DNA of 64,000 bases, taken from NCBI GenBank assembly GCA_964653595.1, contig CAZZHH010000008.1:1-64000 (forward strand), written 5' to 3'. Of this stretch, positions 42,406 to 51,241 are shown one piece after another. The notes beneath the pieces are model-generated. The model searched no databases. It was given only the letters and a program-made list of their open reading frames with translations, and had not been told where the DNA came from. Position 1 is the stretch's first letter; each line of letters begins with the position of its first letter. This stretch comes from JBAXTE01 sp964653595. GTDB taxonomy: Bacteria; Bacteroidota; Bacteroidia; Bacteroidales; WCHB1-69. Both the position numbers and the translations under genes were made by a program.

Positions 42406-44307
42406 TTAGTAAATTGTAATTTTCGATTTTGCTGGATATGAAATTTTATATTCGTACGAAAGGGTTGTTTTTTCTCTCGGTTTTAAGGTTAAAAGCCATG
42501 TTACAATACCAGTCTCTTGGTTAAACGAACCATTTTCAAATTTGAGGTTGGTAACTTCTACATTGTTGCTTTTAGCAATAGGTATCTGCTCTTCTACTCG
42601 AATTTGAATGGGGATATTTTTCGTGTTTTTGAAATTGAGATTATAGGCAAATACCTCTTCTCTCTTGGATCCCAAAGTAGTTTTTTCTGACTTGTTTTTT
42701 ATCCGTTCTCGTTGCAAGACAATGCTTTTGTCATAACCTAAGGAAACTTCAGTAGTGTCGTCTGTTGTTGGAACTTGTAAAGTCGATGTAGTCACATAGT
42801 TGCCATTTAAAAACACATTTATCGGTCCAGGTTCAAATCCTGAATTCTCTATTCCGATCAACTTAGCTGTTAAAAAAACCTGAGGGTTTAATTCCGGTGC
42901 AGCATAATATTGATACATGGTGTTAAAATCAGATTTGTTAATCTCCACTTGATTTTCTTTCCCATCAGAAAGTATGGTATAGCGGGTGTTAATTTTAAAT
43001 TCTGTATTCGTCATGGTGTTATAGGTTGTATAAGATGGTTTATCAGCTTCTTTTTTCATTAATGGTTTTTGATAACTGACTTCTACGGTTTGTAGCTCAG
43101 AATAAGATTGACGCATGATAATATTGTAATTTGTACTCGTTAAATAGTGTTTTAAATTTGCAAAACCCACGTAGGAGCAAACGATATATTCGGCTTCGGG
43201 AGTGACTGGTTTCATCGAAAAAAATCCATCCAAGTCGCTTTGGACAGCCAATATTAGTTTGTTGTTTTTATCCATGAGTTGAATATTCACAAATGGCAAA
43301 GGTTCGCCAGTTTCATCTTTAATATTGCCAAAAATCCGATCTACATTTCCATTAAGGGTTCGGTGTGTTCCAATGGTAGTAGGAATACTTTGTGATTTTG
43401 AATTGTATACATTCGATACTATGGAATTCGTTTTAGAATAAGTCTCTTGTATCGCAAAATACCTTCGATAAGCTTTTGTGAAATTATTGTTTTGAGTAGG
43501 ATTTCCTGTGGATAACGTGAGTTCAATGTCTTTCCAATCAATTCCAGTAATTTGCCATACATTGGCTTTATAGGCTATCATCAATTTATCGGAAACTCCA
43601 TCTGAGCGAATATCATATGTAGGATTCCATCCACAATTAGGAACTAAAAAATCTATAGTTAATTGAATCTCTCCCTCTGTTTCTGCAGTTAAGTCAATGA
43701 TAATGGAAGATTCACTATCAGAAGCCTTGCTTAAGTTTTGTAACTCGTACATCAGTGCATTAATTTTCTTTTGCACAGTGTCTTGTTTTGTTTTATTGGC
43801 AATGGAGAAAATTTTAAATTCAGCAAAACGTGGAGCGTAATAATCCATTGCAGTCTTTAAATCGATAAGTTTTAATCCCGTGGTTTCGCTTCCAACTATT
43901 TGGTTATTGATTAATACATCGTATTCGTTTTTTGCAATCTCATAATCATTTTTTAAATCGCTTAAAACGGAGTATAAACTATCTCTTTTTTGAATAACTA
44001 GATTCGATTTTGATTTTTTATCTAATGTATCTAACTCCTTTGAATAGGCACTGTGCGTTATCGAATTTATGGTAAATAGCCCTTTCCCTCCAACTTGTAC
44101 CGACTCTTTATTGATGTTTCTGGGAAGTCCCCTAAATTCTATGATATTAGGTCCTTTAACTACTTTTACAGTGCTTTCCGATTTGGCAAATGCTCCATTT
44201 CTGTATAAAACTACCTGTTTGATTTTGCCAGTTGTAATAATTGGCTCTTGACACCAAATAAAAGAAGGGAATAGTGCGATGATTATAAAGAAGAATGTGT
44301 TTCTCAT
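42406..44307 (-). CDS. DUF4139-family protein (MuiA-like) with inserted carboxypeptidase-regulatory-like domain, copy 1
   Basis: The protein has 633 residues. A signal peptide (cleaved near FIWCQE) is followed by DUF4140 (QVVLYRNGAFAKSEST), coiled coil (~105-195) and DUF4139 (PNCGWNPTYDIRS, GIDWKDIELTLSTGNP). At ~323-405 an extra domain interrupts DUF4139: IFGNIKDETGEPLPFVNIQL, GFFSMKPV and YIVCSYVGFANL, which is the carboxypeptidase-D regulatory-like fold used at the N terminus of SusC-type receptors. DUF4139 then resumes (TEFKINTRYTILSDG, APELNPQVFLTAKLIG). This insertion accounts for the length difference from the neighbouring copy. The role is unknown. Confidence 0.85.
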   Translation of the reverse strand: MRNTFFFIIIALFPSFIWCQEPIITTGKIKQVVLYRNGAFAKSESTVKVVKGPNIIEFRGLPRNINKESVQVGGKGLFTINSITHSAYSKELDTLDKKSKSNLVIQKRDSLYSVLSDLKNDYEIAKNEYDVLINNQIVGSETTGLKLIDLKTAMDYYAPRFAEFKIFSIANKTKQDTVQKKINALMYELQNLSKASDSESSIIIDLTAETEGEIQLTIDFLVPNCGWNPTYDIRSDGVSDKLMIAYKANVWQITGIDWKDIELTLSTGNPTQNNNFTKAYRRYFAIQETYSKTNSIVSNVYNSKSQSIPTTIGTHRTLNGNVDRIFGNIKDETGEPLPFVNIQLMDKNNKLILAVQSDLDGFFSMKPVTPEAEYIVCSYVGFANLKHYLTSTNYNIIMRQSYSELQTVEVSYQKPLMKKEADKPSYTTYNTMTNTEFKINTRYTILSDGKENQVEINKSDFNTMYQYYAAPELNPQVFLTAKLIGIENSGFEPGPINVFLNGNYVTTSTLQVPTTDDTTEVSLGYDKSIVLQRERIKNKSEKTTLGSKREEVFAYNLNFKNTKNIPIQIRVEEQIPIAKSNNVEVTNLKFENGSFNQETGIVTWLLTLKPREKTTLSYEYKISYPAKSKITIY

Positions 44308-44565
44308 GAGAACTCATTTTTGTTTTGTAAATACTTTTTCGAAATTATGAAAATATGTGATTGAATTTCATTTTAGTTGAAAATAAATGATGAAATGGGT
44401 ACTTTATTCTTGAATTTTTTTTAAAAAATGTTGTCCGATTTTTAATTATCTCCTTTTAAAAGAGCCTTTTCCAATAAGGGAAGGATAAATGAATCATTAA
44501 CTCAAAAAAATCTTTTTTTACAATATTCCCCAATTTTTACTAATTTTATCGAAAAATAATAAATA

Positions 44566-45870
44566 ATGTCGATATTTGAGATTCAAGGCGGTAATAGTTT
44601 GCATGGAGAGATAACTCCACAGGGTGCAAAAAATGAGGCACTACAGGTTATTTGTGGGGTTTTACTCACCTCCGAAAAAGTCACTATTTCTAATATTCCC
44701 AATATTAGAGATGTAAACAATCTAATTGAGTTACTTGCCGAACTAGGAGTTAAAGTCACCAAAGAAAATGAAGATACCTATTCTTTTGAGGCAGGAGAGA
44801 TTGATTTTAATTATTTAAAAACGGATTCATATATAGCTAAAGCGAGAAGCATTCGAGGATCTATCATGATTTTGGGGCCTATGTTGGCACGTTTCGGACA
44901 TGGTTTTGCACCACGACCTGGTGGCGATAAAATAGGTCGTCGCAGATTAGATACCCACTTTATTGGGTTGCAGAAGCTGGGAGCCAAGTTTGATTTCTGT
45001 GAAGATGCTAAAGTTTTTGAAATCAAAGCAGAAAATCTCAAAGGCTGTTATATGCTTTTAGACGAAGCATCTGTTACTGGGACTGCCAATGTAATTATGG
45101 CTGCTGTAATGGCTGAAGGAACTACTACCGTATTTAATGCCGCTTGTGAGCCTTATCTTGTTCAACTTTGCAAAATGCTGAACAATATGGGGGCGAAGAT
45201 TTCTGGAGTAGGTTCAAATTTGCTTACCATCGAAGGAGTAGAAAAAATGCATGGTTGTACCCACCGATTACTACCCGATATGATTGAAATAGGTAGTTTT
45301 ATTGGCTTAGCCGCAATGACACGTTCACATATTCGCATAAAAAATGTTAGTTATGACAATTTAGGTATCATCCCCGATGTTTTTCGCAAATTGGGTATCA
45401 TTATCATTCACGAAAATGATGATTTAATTATTCCGGAACAGAAATCATATGAAGTAGAGTCGTTTATGGATGGTTCAATCATGACTATATCTGATGCTCC
45501 ATGGCCTGGATTTACCCCCGATTTAATAAGCATTGCACTAGTTACTGCCATTCAAGCAAAAGGAAGTGTGCTAATCCATCAAAAGATGTTTGAAAGTCGC
45601 CTCTTTTTCGTTGATAAATTGATTGACATGGGAGCACAAATCATCTTATGCGATCCACATAGAGCTACCGTGATTGGTCTTGACCATAAAACGGAATTAA
45701 AAGGAATAGAAATGACTTCCCCCGATATTAGAGCAGGAGTAGCACAATTAATCGCAGCTCTATCTGCAAAAGGCAAGAGTACTATCTATAACATTGAACA
45801 AATTGAAAGAGGATATCAAAACATAGATGGTAGATTGCGAAATATGGGTGCAGAAATTATAAAAAAATAA
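44566..45870 (+). CDS. murA: UDP-N-acetylglucosamine 1-carboxyvinyltransferase MurA (Cys-to-Asp type)
   Basis: The protein has 434 residues and catalyses the first committed step of peptidoglycan synthesis, transfer of enolpyruvate from PEP to UDP-GlcNAc in the cytoplasm. Visible are GAKNEALQ with the conserved Lys22, the mobile loop RPGGDKIGRRRLDTH (117-131), and the C-terminal RAGVAQLIAAL and ERGYQNIDGRL. In E. coli the loop has Cys115; here the equivalent residue is Asp121. Such enzymes are naturally insensitive to fosfomycin in mycobacteria and chlamydiae. The gene is 18 bases upstream of the (alpha/alpha)-toroid gene and may head its transcript. Confidence 0.95.
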   Translation: MSIFEIQGGNSLHGEITPQGAKNEALQVICGVLLTSEKVTISNIPNIRDVNNLIELLAELGVKVTKENEDTYSFEAGEIDFNYLKTDSYIAKARSIRGSIMILGPMLARFGHGFAPRPGGDKIGRRRLDTHFIGLQKLGAKFDFCEDAKVFEIKAENLKGCYMLLDEASVTGTANVIMAAVMAEGTTTVFNAACEPYLVQLCKMLNNMGAKISGVGSNLLTIEGVEKMHGCTHRLLPDMIEIGSFIGLAAMTRSHIRIKNVSYDNLGIIPDVFRKLGIIIIHENDDLIIPEQKSYEVESFMDGSIMTISDAPWPGFTPDLISIALVTAIQAKGSVLIHQKMFESRLFFVDKLIDMGAQIILCDPHRATVIGLDHKTELKGIEMTSPDIRAGVAQLIAALSAKGKSTIYNIEQIERGYQNIDGRLRNMGAEIIKK

Positions 45871-45888
45871 TGATCGTAAAATTGGGAA

Positions 45889-47106
45889 ATGATTAAAAGT
45901 TTATTACTATATTCGAAATTTGTTTGGAAATCTGTTCTCTCATCCGATGAACGAATGTTGCTCAAAAGAGAATGGAAAAGAGTTTTTTTCGAAAATCCAA
46001 ATATCAAACAAGCCCGCGAACATAAAGTGGACGCCAATCAAATTAGAAAATCTTTGTATATGGCTGTAGAATGGCTTCTTCGAGCACAATATAACATGAA
46101 AGATTATGGATTTGGTTCGTATCGGATAGGAAAAGGATGGACCACTTCTTATCCCGAAACCACTGGATATATTATTCCTACCTTGATGAATTATGCCATT
46201 CGTAAAAATGAAAAGGAGATCATCAACTGTTGTATTAGAGCTTCTCAATGGCTGATATCTATCCAACAACCCTCTGGTGGATGGCAAGGACAAACTCTGG
46301 AAGACAACTGCCCTGAAGTGGTTTTTAATACAGGTCAAATAATCCGTGGTCTTGTGTCGGTATACAATTATACCAAAGATGAAATTTATTTAAATTCTGC
46401 TATAAAAGCTGCAGACTGGCTTTGTTCAATTCAAGAAGAGAATGGATCGTGGGTAAAACATGCTTTTATGGGGGTAGAAAGAGTCTATGACAGCTATGTT
46501 GACGTTCCCCTTCTTCAGTTATATATAATTACAGGAAATATACTGTATAAAGATACAGCTGTTCGAAACTTAGAGTGGATTGTAAATCATAAACAACATG
46601 CAAATGGTTGGTTTTCTGATTGCGATAATACGATAAAGCATAATCACAAACCGATTTTACACACAATTGCTTATACTATAGATGGGTTAATAACATGTGG
46701 CCAATTACTAAATGAAGAAAAATATATAAAAGCTGGACAAAAATCGGCAAACAAACTTTTGGATTGTTATAATACCGATCGAATTTTATATGGTAGGTAC
46801 GATAAAAAATGGAAAGGTAGCCAAATGCCAATCTTGACTGGATATGCTCAAATGGCAATAGTATGGATGAATTTATACCATTTAACCAACAATAAAGCAT
46901 ATCTAAATGGGGCTTTAGAATTAAACAGACAACTTGTATGGCTCCAACGTGCCGACGATTGTTCCTTAGAATCTATCCGCGGTGCAATTAGTGGGTCGTT
47001 TCCAATTTGGGGAAAGTACGAGCCATTTTCATATCCTAATTGGGCTACAAAATATTTCGTAGATGCTCTTTTGCTTGAAGTGGATGAGTTAAATGTTGTT
47101 ATATAA
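45889..47106 (+). CDS. (Alpha/alpha)-toroid protein, prenyltransferase/terpene-cyclase-like fold
   Basis: The protein has 405 residues and no signal peptide. Repeated helical pairs carry Q/GxxG..W-type motifs: ASQWLISIQQPSGGWQG, AADWLCSIQEENGSWVK, NLEWIVNHKQHANGWF and LNRQLVWLQRAD. These recur about every 50-60 residues, as in squalene-cyclase/prenyltransferase-type or six-hairpin glycosidase-type toroids. The DCTAE/DXDD catalytic motifs of terpene cyclases are absent. Its place between murA and acetyltransferase genes suggests a glycan enzyme such as an epimerase or lyase. The function is not assigned. Confidence 0.7.
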   Translation: MIKSLLLYSKFVWKSVLSSDERMLLKREWKRVFFENPNIKQAREHKVDANQIRKSLYMAVEWLLRAQYNMKDYGFGSYRIGKGWTTSYPETTGYIIPTLMNYAIRKNEKEIINCCIRASQWLISIQQPSGGWQGQTLEDNCPEVVFNTGQIIRGLVSVYNYTKDEIYLNSAIKAADWLCSIQEENGSWVKHAFMGVERVYDSYVDVPLLQLYIITGNILYKDTAVRNLEWIVNHKQHANGWFSDCDNTIKHNHKPILHTIAYTIDGLITCGQLLNEEKYIKAGQKSANKLLDCYNTDRILYGRYDKKWKGSQMPILTGYAQMAIVWMNLYHLTNNKAYLNGALELNRQLVWLQRADDCSLESIRGAISGSFPIWGKYEPFSYPNWATKYFVDALLLEVDELNVVI

Positions 47107-47147
47107 GACTGTTTTATTGGTTTAAATCGGTAATTTTTTTTCAAATC

Positions 47148-47993
47148 ATGGGAAATCAATTTGAGTACTTAACCCTTGCTTCTTCTCTTCATTTAAAAGG
47201 GGATGAGGTGATTTTTTTAAGTGCTGATTTAACTCGATTGGCCATGTTGTGTGCTAAAAACAAAGTTCAATTTAAAGCTGATGAATTTATACAAAGTTTT
47301 ATGCATCAACTTCCCAGCGGTACCCTAGTGATACCAACCTATACCGACAACCTTACTGACGGAATGACCTTTGATGTCCTAAAAAGCAAACCTAACATTG
47401 GGGCTATTGCAGTTCGTGCTTTTCAACATAGCTCATTTTTTAGAACATCCGATCCATTTCATTCTATGGCTGTGTGGGGAAAACATCTTCAACCATTTAA
47501 AGAAATAACAGATAACCATACGTTTGGTAAAAATTCCGCTTTTGGAGTTCTTCATCAATTAAATGCAAAGATGGTTATGATAGACCTAACTTTAAACCAA
47601 AATTTTACATTTCTACATTATTGTGAAGAATCCGCTAATGTATTCTGGCGGAAACTAGTAAAACACAAAATGAATATTGTGAATGAAGAAGGAGCGATGA
47701 TTGAAAAAGAGTTTTGGTTTTACACTCGTAAACTTGGGTATCAAAATGCGCTGGATCCTCTCGAAAAAATACTAACCCACGAAGGGTATATAACTTCTTT
47801 CGATTGGAAAGGTGTTTCGATAAAAACACTGGATTTTTCTCCTGTTTTTGATAGAATATTAATGGATATTAAAAACAACAAAGGGAGGTCTTTTCGTCGA
47901 TTTTCAGTCTATGAGTTTTTTAAAGCAATTCTAAAAAAAATCAAATTATATTTGTATGACAACATTTCATTATCCACTAGAATTTTTTTTTAA
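47148..47993 (+). CDS. AAC(3)-like N-acetyltransferase
   Basis: The protein has 281 residues. It matches the antibiotic N-acetyltransferase (AAC(3)/YokD) fold: GDEVIFLSAD, PSGTLVIPTYTD (~57-66), NIGAIAVRAFQ, RTSDPFHSMAVWG (His105) and the catalytic-type FTFLHYCEES (His157, Glu160). In glycan gene clusters this family usually acetylates amino sugars rather than giving drug resistance. The C-terminal ~25 residues are basic. The gene overlaps the next by 38 bases in another frame. Confidence 0.8.
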   Translation: MGNQFEYLTLASSLHLKGDEVIFLSADLTRLAMLCAKNKVQFKADEFIQSFMHQLPSGTLVIPTYTDNLTDGMTFDVLKSKPNIGAIAVRAFQHSSFFRTSDPFHSMAVWGKHLQPFKEITDNHTFGKNSAFGVLHQLNAKMVMIDLTLNQNFTFLHYCEESANVFWRKLVKHKMNIVNEEGAMIEKEFWFYTRKLGYQNALDPLEKILTHEGYITSFDWKGVSIKTLDFSPVFDRILMDIKNNKGRSFRRFSVYEFFKAILKKIKLYLYDNISLSTRIFF

Positions 47994-48552
47994 AATAACA
48001 ACGCTCGCTAACGATTTTACTGTAACCGATTCGTATGGGAATCAACTATCTTATGTACGTCAAAAAATGCTGAAATTGATAGAAGAAGTAGTCGTATATA
48101 CAAATGACTCTAAAAGCGAAGTGGCATATAGAATGAAAGCAAATAAGTGGATTGATTTTTCGGCTACTTTTGTTATCTCTAATTCACAAGGGGTTGAATT
48201 GGGTCGGATTGTTAGAAAAGGATGGGCATCCATTTGGAAAGCAAGATATGAAATCTATGATCGTAACCAAAACAAGCTATTTCTGATTAAAGAGGATAAT
48301 GCATGGATAAAATTAATAGATAGCTTAATTGGAGAAATACCTGTTTTAAATTTCTTTACCGGATATTTATTTAATCCCACCTATTCTCTTATTAACATGA
48401 GTGAAATTTCACTTATGCAACTTAAAAAAGAGTCTTCCTTTTTTGGAAGAAGATTTAAGCTTCTCAAAATAAACCAAATGGATAACAACCATGAAGAGGT
48501 TGCAGTTTTAGCTTGGATGATGATGGTCTTGCTGGAACGTAGAAGAGGATAA
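47956..48552 (+). CDS. LURP-one-related (LOR/tubby-like) protein
   Basis: The protein has 198 residues. The pattern of a LOR beta-barrel is visible: FFKITTLANDFTVTDSYGNQLSYVRQK (~11-37), YRMKANKWIDFSATFVISNSQG, and ARYEIYDRNQNKLFLIKEDN. Such proteins fold like tubby and probably bind lipids; in bacteria the role is unknown. The start lies 38 bases inside the AAC(3)-like gene, and the ATG gives the full N-terminal strand, so overlap rather than frameshift is likely. Confidence 0.75.
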   Translation: MTTFHYPLEFFFKITTLANDFTVTDSYGNQLSYVRQKMLKLIEEVVVYTNDSKSEVAYRMKANKWIDFSATFVISNSQGVELGRIVRKGWASIWKARYEIYDRNQNKLFLIKEDNAWIKLIDSLIGEIPVLNFFTGYLFNPTYSLINMSEISLMQLKKESSFFGRRFKLLKINQMDNNHEEVAVLAWMMMVLLERRRG

Positions 48553-48559
48553 TTTTTAC

Positions 48560-48567
48560 TATCTTTG
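48560..48567 (+). promoter_or_regulatory. -7 box of the acyl carrier protein gene cluster
   Basis: TATCTTTG fits TAnnTTTG, 32 bases before the ATG at 48600. It suggests a second promoter inside the locus. Confidence 0.5.
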
Positions 48568-48599
48568 CTAATAACAACACAATAAATATATCAATACCT

Positions 48600-48896
48600 A
48601 TGAAAGAGATTGTACTTCGTTTTATTTATGAAGCGATAGATGAAACTAATGAAATGCTAGATGATGACCGTAAAATACTTAAAAGTCTGGATACAAAATT
48701 GTACGGTACAGGCTCACATCTTGATTCTATTGAGTTGGTAAATTTGATAGTAGCAGTGGAACAAAAAATCGAAGAGTTTTTTCAAAAAGAGATTACCCTT
48801 GCCGATGAACGTATTATGCAAATGACTCATAACCCCTTCTCTAATGTGGAAAGATTTGCTGAATACGTGGATATGATTATTTCAGAAAAAAAATAA
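48600..48896 (+). CDS. Acyl carrier protein
   Basis: The protein has 98 residues. The phosphopantetheine site GSHLDSIELV places Ser43 in the DS motif. Helical segments before and after fit the four-helix ACP fold, with acidic residues around helix 2. The N-terminal part is longer and more charged than fatty-acid-synthesis AcpP, so a dedicated, cluster-specific ACP is likely. It is 2 bases upstream of the SDR gene, with KAS III three genes later. Confidence 0.87.
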   Translation: MKEIVLRFIYEAIDETNEMLDDDRKILKSLDTKLYGTGSHLDSIELVNLIVAVEQKIEEFFQKEITLADERIMQMTHNPFSNVERFAEYVDMIISEKK

Positions 48897-48898
48897 TA

Positions 48899-49606
48899 AT
48901 GAAAACAATCCTGATAAGTGGTGTCTCTGGAAGTATAGGCAGTTTTTTGGCTAATTTTTTTTTAGATAAAGGATTTTTTGTTATTGGGATAAGCCGTAGA
49001 AGTCACTCTGTCGATAAATTCGTAGATTCTTATCAACATTTTTCGGTAGATTTGGCTGATCAAAAATCGATAAGTGTTTTTTTTAAAAAAGTTAGAGAAC
49101 GTAAAATTACAATAGATGGTTTTATTCATTGTGCTGGTTTGTCCTCTTCTGCTATTACTACTAGTATAAGCAATCAGGTTGTCCACGAACTGATGGATGT
49201 TAACTTTATTGGGTCGATTGCTTTTTTGAAAGAAGTTCTAAAAATCATGAATCCCCATAAAAAAGGGTCCGTAGTCAATATGAGTAGTATTACTGCATCT
49301 GCTTTTAATCATGGTAGTGCAACTTACGCATCGTCGAAGGTGGCTTTTGAGCATTTTTGCAAGCAAGCAGCTATCGAAAATAGCAGGTATGGAATCCGAA
49401 TCAACACACTTAGATTGCCTTTAGTTGAAGAAACCAACATGAACAATAGTCTATCCCCAGGTACGAAAAATGATTTGATGAGTGGTGTAATCCTTCAAAG
49501 AGAAATTAAACTCCAAGAAATTGCGAATGTATGCAATTGGCTTATTAGTGAAGAATCTTCGGTGATAACAGGTGAAATTATGACTCCTGGAGGAGGTAGA
49601 TGGTGA
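48899..49606 (+). CDS. Short-chain dehydrogenase/reductase, FabG-like
   Basis: The protein has 235 residues. The NAD(P) loop is ISGVSGSIGS (6-15), then NN-type Asn at VNFIG (102), Ser130 in NMSS, Tyr143 and Lys147 in YASSK, and the C-terminal GEIMTPGGG. The complete catalytic set indicates an active reductase. Beside an ACP and KAS III it may reduce a 3-oxoacyl-ACP, or act on a sugar. Its stop overlaps the MBL-fold gene start. Confidence 0.87.
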   Translation: MKTILISGVSGSIGSFLANFFLDKGFFVIGISRRSHSVDKFVDSYQHFSVDLADQKSISVFFKKVRERKITIDGFIHCAGLSSSAITTSISNQVVHELMDVNFIGSIAFLKEVLKIMNPHKKGSVVNMSSITASAFNHGSATYASSKVAFEHFCKQAAIENSRYGIRINTLRLPLVEETNMNNSLSPGTKNDLMSGVILQREIKLQEIANVCNWLISEESSVITGEIMTPGGGRW

Positions 49607-50220
49607 ATCGAGTGCATGTAATTAAAAATGGTAGTCAATCTGAAAATGCATATTTGGTTGTGGATGATCACCATCAAACCATCCTTATAGATCCAGGTAT
49701 AGATTCTGTTGCAATTATCGATTTCATTCAGAATAATAACCTAATTCCTATTATGATTCTTGCTACTCATGGTCATTGGGATCATATTAGTGCGGTCTCT
49801 GAGTTGGTAGAATATTATCATATTCCATTCTATGCTCATCCAAACGATCAAAAATTGATTAAGTCTGCCAATTTATATCGATTTTTGGTAGATAAATTGC
49901 CAGTTGTAAAAGTGCCGAAGATCGATTTTCATTTGCAGCATATGCACCCGATCACAAAGGGGTCGTTTGAAATTACTCCCTTTTTAGTTGGATCCCACAC
50001 ATCGGGTAGTGTGTTTTTGCTTGTAGATAATTTATTGTTTACGGGAGATGTTTTATTAAAAGGAAAAATTGACGAGGATAACAAACGGAATAATTGGAAG
50101 CAGCTTGTCGAAATTCTAGAAAATATACGTAATTTAGCGGATGATATCGTGGTATATCCCGGACATGGTTCACAAACTAGGTTGCAGGATGAGATCATCT
50201 CTTTCAAAGATCTAAAATAA
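49600..50220 (+). CDS. MBL-fold metallo-hydrolase, glyoxalase II-like
   Basis: The protein has 206 residues. The metal motif THGHWDH (56-62, HxHxDH) is followed by His in VGSHTSGS (~132), Asp in FTGDVLL (~149) and His in YPGHGS (~187). The set is complete and of the glyoxalase II type, suggesting thioester hydrolysis. Next to an ACP and KAS III it could release an acyl group from the carrier. The ATG lies in the SDR stop region (7-base overlap), preceded by AGGAGG at 49591-49596, an unusually good Shine-Dalgarno for this genome. Confidence 0.82.
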   Translation: MVNRVHVIKNGSQSENAYLVVDDHHQTILIDPGIDSVAIIDFIQNNNLIPIMILATHGHWDHISAVSELVEYYHIPFYAHPNDQKLIKSANLYRFLVDKLPVVKVPKIDFHLQHMHPITKGSFEITPFLVGSHTSGSVFLLVDNLLFTGDVLLKGKIDEDNKRNNWKQLVEILENIRNLADDIVVYPGHGSQTRLQDEIISFKDLK

Positions 50221-50227
50221 TACAATT

Positions 50228-51238
50228 ATGAATGCAAAAATTGGCCATATTTCCTATTATTTACCGAAGTTAAAAGTTACAAACGAACAATTGGAAGCAT
50301 TGTTTCCAAGTTGGAATGTTAAGTCTTTGGTGAAAAAAACGGGAGTTATTCAACGTTTTATTGCGGAAGAAGATGAGACAGCATTAGACCTTTCGGTGGC
50401 AGCATGTAAGAAGTTTTTTTCTGAAACAGAAATGAATCCATCCGAAATAGACGCCATTTTATATTGTACTCAATCTCCAGATTACATCATGCCTCCCAAT
50501 TCGCTTTTGCTTCATCGTCATTTTGATTTTAGAAACAATATACCTGCTTTTGATATTAATCTGGCATGCTCTGGGTATATTTATGCCCTCTCTATAGCCA
50601 AGTCGATGGTTGTTGCTGGGATGGCTAAAAATGTCTTGCTTGTGACTGCCGATACCTATTCCAAATATATCAATCCGAAAGACCGCTCTACAAGGACTCT
50701 TTTTGGGGACGGAGCTTCTGTTACTTTAGTTGAACCATGCTCTGATACAATCGGGATTTTATCACAATCATTGGGTTCTGATGGAAAATTTTTTAAAAAA
50801 ATGTATATCCCTGCCGGTGGTTTGAGAAGACCAAAATGCGGATCTACTGCTTTTGAAGATATTGATGCAGTTGGAAATGTCAAGAACGAAGAACAAATTC
50901 ACATGGATGGATTAGGGATATGGAATTTTGTTAGAACGAAGGTGCCAACTCATATCGAGCAGTTTTTAGATAGTTCAAACGTGAAAATAGATTCGATTGA
51001 TCGATTTATTTTTCACCAAGCAAGCAAATTAACATTAGATTCACTGGTGAAGATCTTGAAAATTAATCCTGAGAAGTTTTTTACCAACATCGAAAATATT
51101 GGCAACACTGTTTCTTCATCAATTCCTATTGCGATTGCAGATGCTCGAAAAAAGGGATGGTTAGAAGAGGGTAATTTGGTGCTTTTAACTGGTTTTGGAG
51201 TAGGGTTGTCGTATGGTTCAATTTTGTATAAAGTATAA
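50228..51238 (+). CDS. 3-oxoacyl-ACP synthase III (KAS III/FabH-like)
   Basis: The protein has 336 residues of thiolase fold. The catalytic triad is present: Cys114 in NLACSGYIYA, His in FHQAS (~263) and Asn in ENIGNTVSSS (~293). The N terminus is IGHISYYLPKLKVTNEQL. It condenses an acyl-CoA starter with malonyl-ACP, or transfers an acyl group, as in secondary KAS III enzymes. It is probably not the housekeeping FabH, because it lies in a cluster with its own ACP and no fab genes. Spacing is 7 bases from the MBL gene and 3 bases to the deacetylase. Confidence 0.88.
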   Translation: MNAKIGHISYYLPKLKVTNEQLEALFPSWNVKSLVKKTGVIQRFIAEEDETALDLSVAACKKFFSETEMNPSEIDAILYCTQSPDYIMPPNSLLLHRHFDFRNNIPAFDINLACSGYIYALSIAKSMVVAGMAKNVLLVTADTYSKYINPKDRSTRTLFGDGASVTLVEPCSDTIGILSQSLGSDGKFFKKMYIPAGGLRRPKCGSTAFEDIDAVGNVKNEEQIHMDGLGIWNFVRTKVPTHIEQFLDSSNVKIDSIDRFIFHQASKLTLDSLVKILKINPEKFFTNIENIGNTVSSSIPIAIADARKKGWLEEGNLVLLTGFGVGLSYGSILYKV

Positions 51239-51241
51239 AGG

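Noticed and set aside
45889..47106. Call as a terpene cyclase
   Set aside because: The toroid repeats fit, but the acidic catalytic motifs of terpene cyclases are absent.
47148..47993. Call as an aminoglycoside-resistance gene
   Set aside because: The family is right, but the envelope-biosynthesis setting makes sugar acetylation more likely than drug resistance.
47940..48000. Frameshift joining the AAC(3)-like and LURP-one-like genes
   Set aside because: Both frames have complete domains at the junction and the second has its own ATG at the expected N-terminal strand.
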